Origin: Ridgeia piscesae
Taxonomy: Eukaryota > Annelida > Polychaeta > Sabellida > Siboglinidae
Reading direction: 5' to 3'
NCBI GenBank assembly: GCA_025642075.2
Contig: JAODUO010000440.1
Span: 253,501-317,500, forward strand
DNA: 64,000 bases
Positions 1 through 11,900 of this stretch are shown piece after piece. The notes under the pieces were generated by a model. That model was not told the DNA's origin, did no database searches, and saw only the letters and a program-made list of their open reading frames with translations. Made by a program: the position numbers and the translations under genes. Numbering within the stretch: position 1 is the stretch's first letter; every line of letters starts with the position of its first letter.

Positions 1-3000
1 CGCAACCTGACACTCCAGCTCCGCTTTGTCCTGCAAAAGCAAGTCCACCTTGTGCCCAAGGTCAGTACACGTCGCCTGCAGTGTCTCACGACGCAATCGC
101 TCGTCCGACACCTGCTGTTCGAGAGCAGCGACCTCTTGACGCATCGTGTTGAGGTCGCGTTGAGCGTCGGCCAGTTGTTGTGTCACTGTCGTCGTGTCAG
201 CTGTCAACTGTGTCAGCTCCTGCTGCAAACAGTGGTTGTTGGTATGTGCTGCCTCCAGACCTGCTGTCAGTGTGTCGACACTGTCCCCGTGGTTCACGGC
301 TGCTGCCTCCAGGTCACACACACGCTCCTTTGCACGGCTGTACTGGGCCCGGGCGGAGTCGAACTCCGCCAGTAAGTTGTCATGAGCTGCGAGTGAGGCT
401 CCACACTTCTCCTCCAGTCGCCTTGCCTCTCCCTCTGCCTCTTCTGCTTCCTGCTCCAGTCTCCCTACAGTCTTCCCCAGCTCTTCGACCTCCCGCGACT
501 TGCTCTCCCAGTCTACCTCCATGTCCCTCAGTTCCTTCCGTAGTGCTTCCATCTCAGCCTCGCGCCTCCCCAACACATCCTGGTGGCCCGCAGCTGCACT
601 AACAGCAGCATCTCTCTCAGCCTGCAATGCCTCCAGGCTCGCCTGAAGGTCATGTGACGACCTCTGACTCTCATCTAGCTCCGTCTGGAGCCCCTCCGCC
701 TCCATCTGGATCACCTGCAACAATTCCTCCCTCTCCTCTGCCTTTGCTTCCATTTCACCTTTTTCCTTCTCCATTTTCTCCACTCTACCACGGAGCTGCT
801 CCGTGATACTCATGAGCTGATCGTGTGCCACATCTACTTGGCTGGACATCTCCTGGAGCTCGCGATGCTCCGCCTGGATGGCCTCACACTGCTGCACCGC
901 CCTGTCTCTCTCGGAGCTGACCACGGACAAGTGGCTCTGCAACTCACACATCTGCTCAACGAACTGGCTCTTCTGCTCGTTCAGTTCCTCCAACTGGTCA
1001 CGCAGCTCCTGGAGCAGCTCCCCAAGTGCTTCATACTCCGTCTGTTTGGCCTCCACCTGGTTGTGCAGTCGTGCGTTCTCATCATGGGAAGTCTGCGCAT
1101 CAATCCTTGCAGATTCAACGTCTGATCTCAGTGTCAAAATGTCCTGCTGTTTGTCATCCAACATCTCCTGCTTCTCCTGCAGATGCTTCTCCAGCGTGGC
1201 AATGGCCTGTCTCAGGTTGGTGACGTCACAGTTGTACTGTTCAGTGAAGCGGTCATGCTTCTCCCTCAAGTCTCCCATGGCAGCTTCCTGCTCCTCCCCC
1301 TGCATCCGCAGCTGTTCCCTGGAGGCCTCGAGGGATGACACGTGTTGGCGTAGCTGTGCCTCCGTGGTCCCTGCCTCCGACAGCTTTCCCTCCAACTCCA
1401 CAATCTGATTGTTTGCAGCAGCCAACTTCTCTTCAGAGGTCGCAAGATCGCTCTCAATTTCTCTGCACCTGTCGACAGTGTCAGTTTCTTGTGCTCCAGC
1501 TTGTGACAACTGGAGCTGTAGTTGCTTCACCATGGTATTTAAGCGAGACGTTTCTGACTCCGTCTGTATGCATGCATCGTCAATCTGTCCCTGCAGCCTC
1601 TCAATCAGTGCCAGCTGGTCATCTCTCTCGACAGCTGCCTGCTTGGTGCTGCCCTCTAGCGAGACAACCTCCTGTTGGAGCTGCGCTTGCATCGTCGTTG
1701 CTTCTGAGAGTTTCTGTTCAAGTGCTAGTTTGTCATCATTTGCAGCGGCCAACTTCACTTCAGTGTCGTTCAGCTGGGCCTCCACTAGACGCAGTTTCTC
1801 CCGGGCACATTCCTGCTCCTGCTGGGAGGAACTTCCCAGTCGGTCTGAGTCCTCTGTCAGTGACTTGATTCTTTCCCTTGCTGCTGACAACTGCTCAGTC
1901 CGCTCATCAACCTCCAACTTGGCTGCTGACAACTGCTCAGTCCGCTCATCAACATCCAACTTGGCTGCTGACAACTGCTCAGTCCGCTCATCAACCTCCA
2001 ACTTGGCTGCTGTCAGCTGCTCTTCTGACACAATGGCCCGCTGTTCTAACTGTTCCACGGACACTGTCAGTCGACTCACTTCATCTAGTTCTGCAATTGT
2101 TTGGGAATGCTTCACGTCGCTGGCATGGAGCATGTCCTTAGTCTCACTCAGCTGATCCAGCTGTGCCTGCAGTTCACACAGCTGGTTCTCATGCTGTCGT
2201 TGCTGCTCCAAGTTCTTTTGTTCCATTTCATGCAAGGCACAAGAAAGATCCGTTGACTTCGACTCCACTGTCATTGCCTGCTCCTCGATTGTTGCTAGAG
2301 CGATGTCCAAGTCTGACCGGACCCTGTCCACCACAGCCTGTTTCTCTTTCACTTCCTCCTCAAGTTGGTTGATCCTGACGGTCAAGTCTGCTTCCTTCTG
2401 ACTGTGCCGCTCTTCCTCCGTGGATAAAGCCTTCTCTAGGGCACACACAGAGTCACGCAACACCCCAAGTTGTATTTCGCTGTCGTCCACTCGTTCTCTC
2501 GCTTCACACAACTGTCGCTCCAACTCAGACACTGCCACCTGGTGACCGGCATACTGATTCTCGTTTTCGGTCACAATCCTGTCTTTCTCTGCAAGAATCA
2601 ACTTCTCACTGTCTGACTTCTGCAGGACCAACTCCTGCTGTGTGTCGGCCAACATCTCCTGCTTCTCCTGCAGACGCTTCTCCAGCGTGGCGATGGCCTG
2701 TCTCAGGTTGGTGACGTCACAGTTGTACTGTTCAGTGAAGCGGTCATGCTTCTCCCTCAAGTCTCCCATGGCAGCTTCCTGCTCCTCCCCCTGCATCCGC
2801 AGCTGTTCCCTGGAGGCCTCGAGGGATGACACCTGTTGGCGTAGCTGTGCCTCCGTGGTCCCTGCCTCCGACAGCTTTCCCTCCAACTCCACAATCTGAT
2901 TGTTTGCAGCAGCCAACTTCTCTTCAGAGGTCGCAAGATCGCTCTCAATTTCTCCACACCTGTCGACAGTGTCAGTTTCTTGTGCTCCAGCTTGTGACAA

Positions 3001-6000
3001 CTGGAGCTGCAGTTGCTCCACCATGGTATTTAAGCGAGACGTTTCTGATTCCCCCCGTGTGCATGCATCGTCAACCTGTCCCTGCAGCCTCTCAATTAGT
3101 GCCAACTGGTCATCTCTCTCGACAGCTGCCTGCTTGGTGCTGCCCTCTAGCGAGACAACCTCCTGTTGGAGCTGCGCTTGCAACGTAGTTGCTTCTGAGA
3201 GTTTCTGTTCAAGTGCTAGTTTGTCATCATTTGCAGCGGCCAACTTCACTTCAGTGTCCATCAGCTGGGCCTCCACTAGACGCAGTTTCTCCCGGGCACA
3301 TTCCTGCTCCTGCTGGGAGGAACTTCCCAGTCGGTCTGAGTCCTCTGTCAGTGACTTGATTCTTTCCCTTGCTGCTGACAACTGCTCAGTCCGCTCATCA
3401 ACCTCCAACTTGGCTGCTGACAACTGCTCAGTCCGCTCATCAACCTCCAACTTGGCTGCTGTCAGCTGTTCTTCTGACACAATGGCCCGCTGTTCTAACT
3501 GTTCCACGGACACTGTCAGTCGACTCACTTCAGCATTTAGTTCCGCAATCGTTTGGGAATGCTTCACATCGCTGGCATGGAGCATGTCCTTAGTCTCACT
3601 CAGCTCATCATGTAATGTGGACAGTTCATTTTGCAACACTGCCTTCTCTGACTCTGCTGTCTTAGTGGCAAACTCCAGCTGTGCCTGCAGTTCACACAGC
3701 TGGTTCTCATGCTGTCGTTGCTCTGTGAAATTCTTTTGTTCCATTTCATGCAAGGCAGAAGAAAGATCCGTTGACTTCGATTCCGCTGTCAATACCTGCT
3801 CCTCGATTGTTGCTAGAGCGATGTCCAAGTCTGACTGGACCCTGTCCACCTCAGCCTGTTTCTCTTTCGCTTCCTCCTCAAGTTGGTTGATCCTGACGGT
3901 CAAGTCTGCTTCCTCCCGACTGTGCCGCTCTTCCTCCGTGGATAAAGCCTTCTCTAGGGCACACACAGAATCACGCAACACCCCAAGTTGTATTTCGCTG
4001 TCGTCCACTCGTTCTCTCGCTTCACACAACTGTCGCTCCAACTCAGACACTGCCACCTGGTGATTGGCATGCTGCTTCTCGTTTTCGGTCACAATCCTGT
4101 CTTTCTCTGCCAACAATGTCTGATACTGTTCCTTTATGTCACTTTTCTCAACATCCGACTGGATGATGCTCACCTCAAGCGATGCGACACGCTGGTTGAG
4201 AACAACGACCTCATCCATCCTGTCTTTCAGCTGCTGCTCTGTGTCCTCGCCACAGTCATACGCCACCCTCAGCTGTGCCTCCAACTTGCTCCTCGCCCCC
4301 TCCAGCTCTCTCACTCGTGTTTCACTCACAAACTCTGTCTGCTCCAGTTCCTCCGTCCTTGCACTCAGCTCCACCTTCAAGCTTGTCAGTTCATCCACGG
4401 CTACCTTCAGCTCCCTCTCTCTCTTCCCCAGTGTTTCTTTCAGGTCATCTAACTCTTCTCTCAATTTCCCCAAGTCTTCGTTACTCATCTCGCTGATCAA
4501 TGCTGTCTCACCAAGTTCGTGTTTTGCTGCTGCCAAGTCGGCCGTGTACTCCGTGTGTACACTCTGGAGTTGGTCACTGCGGGATTGTAATTCGCCACGT
4601 AATTTCTCGACTTCCTGTTGCAGCGTGTCTATCTCTCCCTGGTAAGTGGACAGCTTAAATGCGTGCTCCGACATGAGTGAATCCAATTCACTCACATGAC
4701 GAATTTCTTCCTCATGTAGTGTCGCTTCAATTTCTCTCGTCTTTCCGACCTGTGTCTGTAGCGCCATCTGGAGTTCACTCTTGGAACAATCAGCAGACAT
4801 CTTCACCATCTGAATGTCGCTTTCCAATGTTTCTAACTGGCGTGATTTCTCAGAAATGGCTGCCTCCAGGTCGGAAATGTGCTTCTTAAACTCAGCGCAT
4901 TCACGATCGTGTTCATTTTCTGCACTGCTTTGCGCAGTAGCGTTGCAGGACATTTCTTCCTGCGTTGTCAACAACTGCTTCTCCAGTTCACTGACTCGGT
5001 CTTGTGACCTTGCCAGATCTCCCTCCTGTCTGCCCAGCTCTGCCCGCAGCCTACTTAGGTCCGCCTGCAGATCTCCATCCCACTTATCCCTGTGTGTCAT
5101 CTCCGCCGCATGAGTCTCAAGTAGGGCAGTCATGTCAGCGTCATTCTTTTCCATCTCTGCCTGCAGTGTCGCCCTCTGCTGGCAGGCTGTGGCCAGCAGG
5201 AACTCTGTGTCCTTCAGTCTAGCTGACAGGTCGCTATTCTCCGTGCGGCAGCCAGCAATGTCAGTTTGCAGTTGCTGGATGCGCGATTCAAAGTCGGCCT
5301 CATTCTGTGTGTGGCTGGTTTCGGAGTTGGCATGCTCAATTTCTGCGACGTGAAGTTTCGTCTGAAGTTCCTCTATTTGCTGTCTGGCGTCGTCTGCAGC
5401 CTTCTCCGCACTGTGGGTCTGAGCAGCAAGGTTTGCCGACAGTGCCACTTTTGTCTCCTCTGCAGCAACTGCTTCCTGCCTCAGCTCGTCAATGCTGGCC
5501 TGTGAGGCAACAATCACAGTCTCCAGTCTCTCAATGCTGCCCAACAGTTCCGTCTTCTCTCCCTGCAGATGCGCAACCTGCCTCGTTGCGGTGTCAAGGT
5601 CACCGGCAAAGTCAGACTTCTCCTGCTGCAGACTGCTGCAGCATGCCTCCTGTGCAGCTAGCGCCACCTGGAGTTGATTCAGTTGGTCTTCGGTGGCGAG
5701 CAGTTTCTCCCGCTGTTGGTGGGCATCGCTCTCTAACTGCTGAACACGACTGTTGACATTGTCCTCTTCCAACTTCATCGCAGCCAGATCTGTCGTCAGA
5801 CCATCAGCAGTTGCTTGGAGCTGCTCCACTGTTGCAAACGCTTCACACTTCTCTCTCTCAGTCTCCACCAGGTGGTGCTCCACATCACCTAGCAATGCTT
5901 TCAGTTCCGTGCAGCGCTGCTCTAGCTGAACCTGGCGAGCAGTTGACTCCGCCAGTTGTTCTGAGAGACTCTCCAAGTCCTCCGTGAGATTTTCCATCTT

Positions 6001-8941
6001 GAATGCAGCTGCATCGGCATCGTTCTTTGCTGTGTCACGCTCGGCGTCGGCGACAGTTATCCGTTCTCGCAACTCCACAATAAGACACTCCTGCTTCGTC
6101 CTAGACTCCGCCTCCTCCGCACGTCCTGTCACTTGCTCCGCCTCCAGCTGGTTGCATCTCTCTGCCAGCACTTCTTTCTCCGCTTCCAGCTCCGCAGTGG
6201 CGGTCTCCATGGCAACCAGCCGCTGCTTCAACTGCTCCTGCTGCTGCAGTAGTGAGCTCTCGCGTTCCCGCGCCGCTTCCAGCTCTTGCACGACACCTGC
6301 CATCACCTCTTGACCATCGTCCAGCTTCAACAGGGCGTCCTGCAAGTCCTTCTGATGTGCCACTGACATCTCCTCCGCTTTCTTGCACTGCTCTCTCAAG
6401 TCTGCGATGAGCCCGGTTGACTGACACTGCTCTGCCTCCTGCTCTTGGCTCCTCCTCCTCAGCTCTTCTCTTACCGCTGCTAGCCCCGCCAATAGCTTCT
6501 CACTGGCTTCTTCCGACAGCGCCATCTTCTGTTGAAGTGCCTCCAGTGCTTCTTTGCTGACACCATTCTGCTGAAGCAGCTGCTCATTGTGTTCTTTACA
6601 CTGGGACAGCTCTTGCATAACAGATGCTGCATTTTCTTCGTTGCTGTCTAATTTCGCCAGTGCTTCCTCAAGTTCTGTCTTCAGTGCCATCTTCTCTTCT
6701 TCAGTTTCCCTCTGTCTTCTCTGAAGGTCCTCTAGGAGTCCGGCTGATTCACACTGCAATGTTTCTTTGAGGCTCTTCACTGCATCGAGTTCATTTTCTG
6801 TCTCCTCGAGTTTGGCAGCAATCTTTCCTTTTTCTTCCTCCAGACTAGAGACCACTGATGTAAGCTGTTCTGTAGCATTCTTACTTTCTTGGATCTGCTG
6901 AAGCAACTGCCCACTGTGTTCTTTATACTCAGACAACTCAGCCACAACAGATGCTGTATTTTCCTCATTGCTGTTTAATTTCATCAGTGCTTCCTCAAGT
7001 TCTGTTTTCAGTGCAACCTTCTCATGTTCCGTTTCTCTCTGCCTCTTCTGAAGGTCTTCTATGAGTCCAGTTGATTCACACTGTAATTTTTCTTTTGCAC
7101 TTTTCACTGTGTTCAGTTCTTCTTTTGTATCTTCCAGCTCAGCAGCGAACTTTTCCTTCTCTTTCTCCAAAGCAGAGAGCATTGACTTGAGTTGTTCCAC
7201 AGCGTTCTTGCTTTCTTGGATCTGCTGAAGTAATTGTTCATTGGCTTCTTTGCTCTGGGACAACTCACTCACAGATGTAGCAATGCGTTCTTCTTTGTGA
7301 TCTAGTTTTGCCATTGCGTCTTGCAGTTCAGCTTCAAGAGCGATTCTTTTGTTTTCTTCCTCTTTCTGCTTTCTCCGGAGCTCTTCCACTAGTCCTGTTG
7401 ATTCACACTGCAATGTTTCTTTTGAACTCTTCACTTTGTTCAGTTCGTCTTCAGTCTCCTCAAGTTTGGCAGATATCTTCCCCTTTTCTTCCTCCAAACA
7501 AGAGAGCAGTGACTTGAGTTGTTCCACAGCATTTTTACTTTCCTGAATCTGCTGAAGCAACTGCTCATTGTGTTCTCTGTATTGCGACAACTCACGCATC
7601 GTGGCAGCTGAGGTTTCTTCATTACCTTTCAATCTTTCCACTGCTCCTTCAAGTTCTATCTTCAGGGCCATCTTCTCTTCTTTTTCTTCTTTCTGCCTTC
7701 GCTGAAGATCTTCCACAAGTCCTGTAGATTCATACTGCAGCTTTTCTTTTGCACTTTTCACCGCGTTCATTTCACCTTTCATATCATCGAGTTCGGCAGC
7801 AATCTTCCCTTTTTCTTCCTCCAAAACAGACAGCATTGACTTGAGTTGTTCCACTGTGTCCTTGCTTCCTTGGATCTGCTGAAGCAGCTGTTCGTTTTGC
7901 TCCTGATACTGGGACAACTGGCGGGTGGTGGTAACCACAGCTTCATTATTACAGTCCAACTTCAACGCTGCTTCTTGAAGCTCCTGCTGCAGCAAAGCTT
8001 TCTCATCCACTGCCACTCTCAGTCGTTCATTCAGACTAGCTGTGAGTGCCTCAGACTTGCCACCGCTCTCAACCAGCCTCTCTTTCACTTCTACTAACTC
8101 TGTCTCACACTTTTCCAGCTTTCCCACGATTGCGTCCCGCTCTGAACCCAACTCCTTTACCTGGGCAGTGAGATTCTCCTTCTCCTCCCTCCCGGTGGCA
8201 ATCTGCTGTTGAAGTGTTTCAGATGTCGCCATGAGGTCAGCAACCTTCGCTTCAGCCACCCGACGGTCGCCATTCCGCTTCTCAAGTTCGTGGCCAGTGA
8301 CCGACAACTCCATCTTCAGGGAGTCATTCTCGATGTCCAAAACCTGCAGTTTCTCCCGCACAGCTGCCAGGGCATCGTCTGCCCGCTTCAATTTCCCTGC
8401 CCAGTCCCTGTTCCCCTCCTCGAGCTTGCTTCTCCAAGGTGACAACCCGCACTTGCCCATCCTCGCAAGCCTTTTTCAGCCGGTCAGTGTCCAACTGCAG
8501 CTGTTGACCAGCATCCACCAAGCGACGATGCTCCTGCATCAGCTGTTCATTCTTACCGGTCAACTCCAGTTGTATGTTGGTCAAGCGCTGGACGTCGTCA
8601 CATTTTGCGTCCAGCTTCGCTCCTAGTTCACCAAGCTGGCACTGGAGGGCGCTGTTATCAGCCTCGAGTGTGCTCACGCGGTCTTTCAATTCCCCAACCA
8701 GACTGTCGGAGGAGGACTTGAGTTGTGTCTGCTGAGATGTAGTGGCTACGCTCTCGGCTCTTGCTGCCTGCAGCTCACTGCTAAGTCTCACTCTCTCTTG
8801 CTCTGCTGAGTCCAGCATCACTGACAACTTCTCCGACCTGTCTTTCTGCTGCTTCAGCTGTTCACGCAGTAGTTCCTCATTTAACTTTCTATCTTCTGAG
8901 CCTGTCTGCAGCATCTTCACTGTCTCCGACTGTTGCTCACA
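1..8941 (-). CDS. CENPF: CENP-F-like exon 15: giant coiled-coil exon, runs off left edge
   Basis: One exon of at least 8,941 nt, from acceptor TTGCAG|TGTGAGCAACAG to the window edge. From 8941 to about 8430 the frame is open as [19 protein letters not shown] onward. From about 8430 to position 1 a different frame is open without a stop (about 2,800 codons). The protein is almost pure Leu/Glu/Gln/Lys/Ala coiled coil. It contains a near-exact in-frame duplication of about 500 codons (1141-4113) and five regular 109-codon repeats (6571-8200). A single uninterrupted giant exon is also typical of vertebrate CENPF. The C-terminal region, including the stop codon, lies outside the window. Confidence 0.85.
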
Positions 8942-11900
8942 CTGCAACACAAACACATGTAATAATTAGCCTGTTACTTAGATCATATCAACAAGCTGAC
9001 TTGATTGAAATAGAGAGGAAAAAGAGTCATCAAAACTAGTTGAATTACACGTACAGTGATACTAGCAAAAACGCTTGTTGTCTGAATATTGTCACATATT
9101 ATATGCAGACACTGTTTCACACAGTATTCACGGGCAATGTCTAACAAACATGACGTAGATTTTTCAGCTTCCACAGCACAGTATATTTTCTATGATTGCT
9201 GCAAGTTATGTAAAATGTCACAACTGACTGATGACGTATTTACATAAGTCGGAAGTATCACAGAAAACATGCAATTGTTTCTGGTTTATGTTAATTCTCG
9301 TTGACAGTGTGGCCTGCTGGTGGTGGACTCTTTATGTTAATTCTCGTTGACAGTGTGGCCTGCTGGTGGTGGACTCTTTATGTTAATTCTCGTTGACAGT
9401 GTGGCCTGCTGGTGGTGGACTCTTTATGTTAATTCTCATTGACAGTGTGGCCTGCTGGTGTGGACTCTTTATGTTAATTCTCGTTGACAGTGTGGCCTGC
9501 TGGTGGTGGACTCTTTATGTTAATTCTCGTTGACAGTGTGGCCTGCTGGTGGTGGACTCTTTATGTTAATTCTCATTGACAGTGTGGCCTGCTGGTGGTG
9601 GACTCTTTATGTTAATTCTCATTGACAGTGTGGCCTGCTGGTGGTGGACTCTTTATGTTAATTCTCGTTGACAGTGTGGCCTGCTGGTGGTGGACACTTT
9701 ATGTTAATTCTCGTTGACAGTGTGGCCTGCTGGTGGTGGACTCTTTATGTTAATTCTCGTTGACAGTGTGGCCTGCTGGTGTGGACTCTTTATGTTAATT
9801 CTCGTTGACAGTGTGGCCTGCTGGTGGTGGACTCTTTATGTTAATTCTCGTTGACAGTGTGGCCTGCTGGTGGTGGACTCTTTATGTTAATTCTCGTTGA
9901 CAGTGTGGCCTGCTGGTGGTGGACTCTTTATGTTAATTCTCGTTGACAGTGTGGCCTGCTGGTGGTGGACTCTTTATGTTAATTCTCATTGACAGTGTGG
10001 CCTGCTGGTGGTGGACTCTTTATGTCAATTCTCGTTGACAGTGTGGCCTGCTGGTGGTGGACTCTTTATGTTAATTCTCATTGACAGTGTGGCCTGCTGG
10101 TGTGGACTCTTTATGTTAATTCTCGTTGACAGTGTGGCCTGCTGGTGGTGGACTCTTTATGTTAATTCTCGTTGACAGTGTGGCCTGCTGGTGTGGACTC
10201 TTTATGTTAATTCTCGTTGACAGTGTGGCCTGCTGGTGGTGGACTCTTTATGTTAATTCTCGTTGACAGTGTGGCCTGCTGATGGTGGACTCTTTATGTT
10301 AATTCTCATTGACAGTGTGGCCTGCTGATGGTGGACTCTTTATGTTAATTCTCGTTGACAGTGTGGCCTGCTGGTGGTGGACTCTTTATGTTAATTCTCG
10401 TTGACGGTGTGGCCTGCTGGTGGTGGACTCTTTATGTTAATTCTCGTTGACAGTGTGGCCTGCTGGTGGTGGACTCTTTATGTTAATTCTCGTTGACAGT
10501 GTGGCCTGCTGGTGGTGGACTCTTTATGTTAATTCTCGTTGACAGTGTGGCCTGCTGATGGTGGACTCTTTATGTTAATTCTCGTTGACAGTGTGGCCTG
10601 CTGGTGGTGGACTCTTTATGTTAATTCTCATTGACAGTGTGGCCTGCTGGTGGTGGACTCTTTATGTTAATTCTCGTTGACAGTGTGGCCTGCTGGTGGT
10701 GGACTCTGACTGTTTCTTTTCACTCACCTGTGCATATTCACAACTCTTACTTTTTGCTAATGTATTTTTTAATTAACATACTTTCTTGTCTCTCATTTAT
10801 AGGCTGGACCGAAACTCTAACTTGGAATCTAATAAAAAATATCTGAAGGCAGCAGACTACTGTTGAAACCGTGTACTAGGCTGGAAGGGAGTGTCAGTTG
10901 CAGACAGCGAGGCTAACAGAAGAAACGGGTAGAAGAGGCAGTATGGGCAGAACACAGAGGGAGCCACTAACCAATAAGGTAGGAATGATGAGTTTCCGCA
11001 TATGTACAATGTACATGAGAGTCACGTGACCAGTATAGTATATCTATGTCACCTAACCAGTAACCAGTACATCTATGTCACCTAACCAGTAACCAGTACA
11101 TCTATTTCACCTAACCAGTAACAGTACATCTGTCACCTAACCAGTAACAGTACATCTGTCACCTATCCAGTAACCAGTACATCTGTCACCTATCCAGTAA
11201 CCAGTACATCTGTCACCTAACCAGTACATCTGTCACCTATCCAGTAACCAGTACATCTGTCACCTATCCAGTAACCAGTACATCTGTCACCTAACCAGTA
11301 CATCTGTCACCTATCCAGTAACCAGTACATCTGTCACCTATCCAGTAACCAGTACATCTGTCACCTAACCAGTACATCTGTCACCTATCCAGTAACCAGT
11401 ACATCTGTCACCTAACCAGTAACCAGTACATCTGTCACCTATCCAGTAACCAGTACATCTGTCACCTATCCAGTAACCAGTACATCTGTCACCTATCCAG
11501 TAACCAGTACATCTGTCACCTAACCAGTAACCAGTACATCTGTCACCTATCCAGTAACCAGTACATCTGTCACCTATCCAGTAACCAGTACATCTGTCAC
11601 CTATCCAGTAACCAGTACATCTGTCACCTAACCAGTAACCAGTACATCTGTCACCTATCCAGTAACCAGTACATCTGTCACCTATCCAGTAACCAGTACA
11701 TCTGTCACCTATCCAGTAACCAGTACATCTGTCACCTAACCAGTAACCAGTACATCTGTCACCTATCCAGTAACCAGTACATCTGTCACCTATCCAGTAA
11801 CCAGTACATCTGTCACCTATCCAGTAACCAGTACATCTGTCACCTAACCAGTAACCAGTACATCTGTCACCTATCCAGTAACCAGTACATCTGTCACCTA

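Noticed and set aside
1..8097. Many plus-strand open frames opposite the giant exon
   Set aside because: Antisense shadows of the CENP-F-like coding frame; rich in Ser/Cys/Leu because they mirror Glu/Lys/Gln codons. No own splice or family support.
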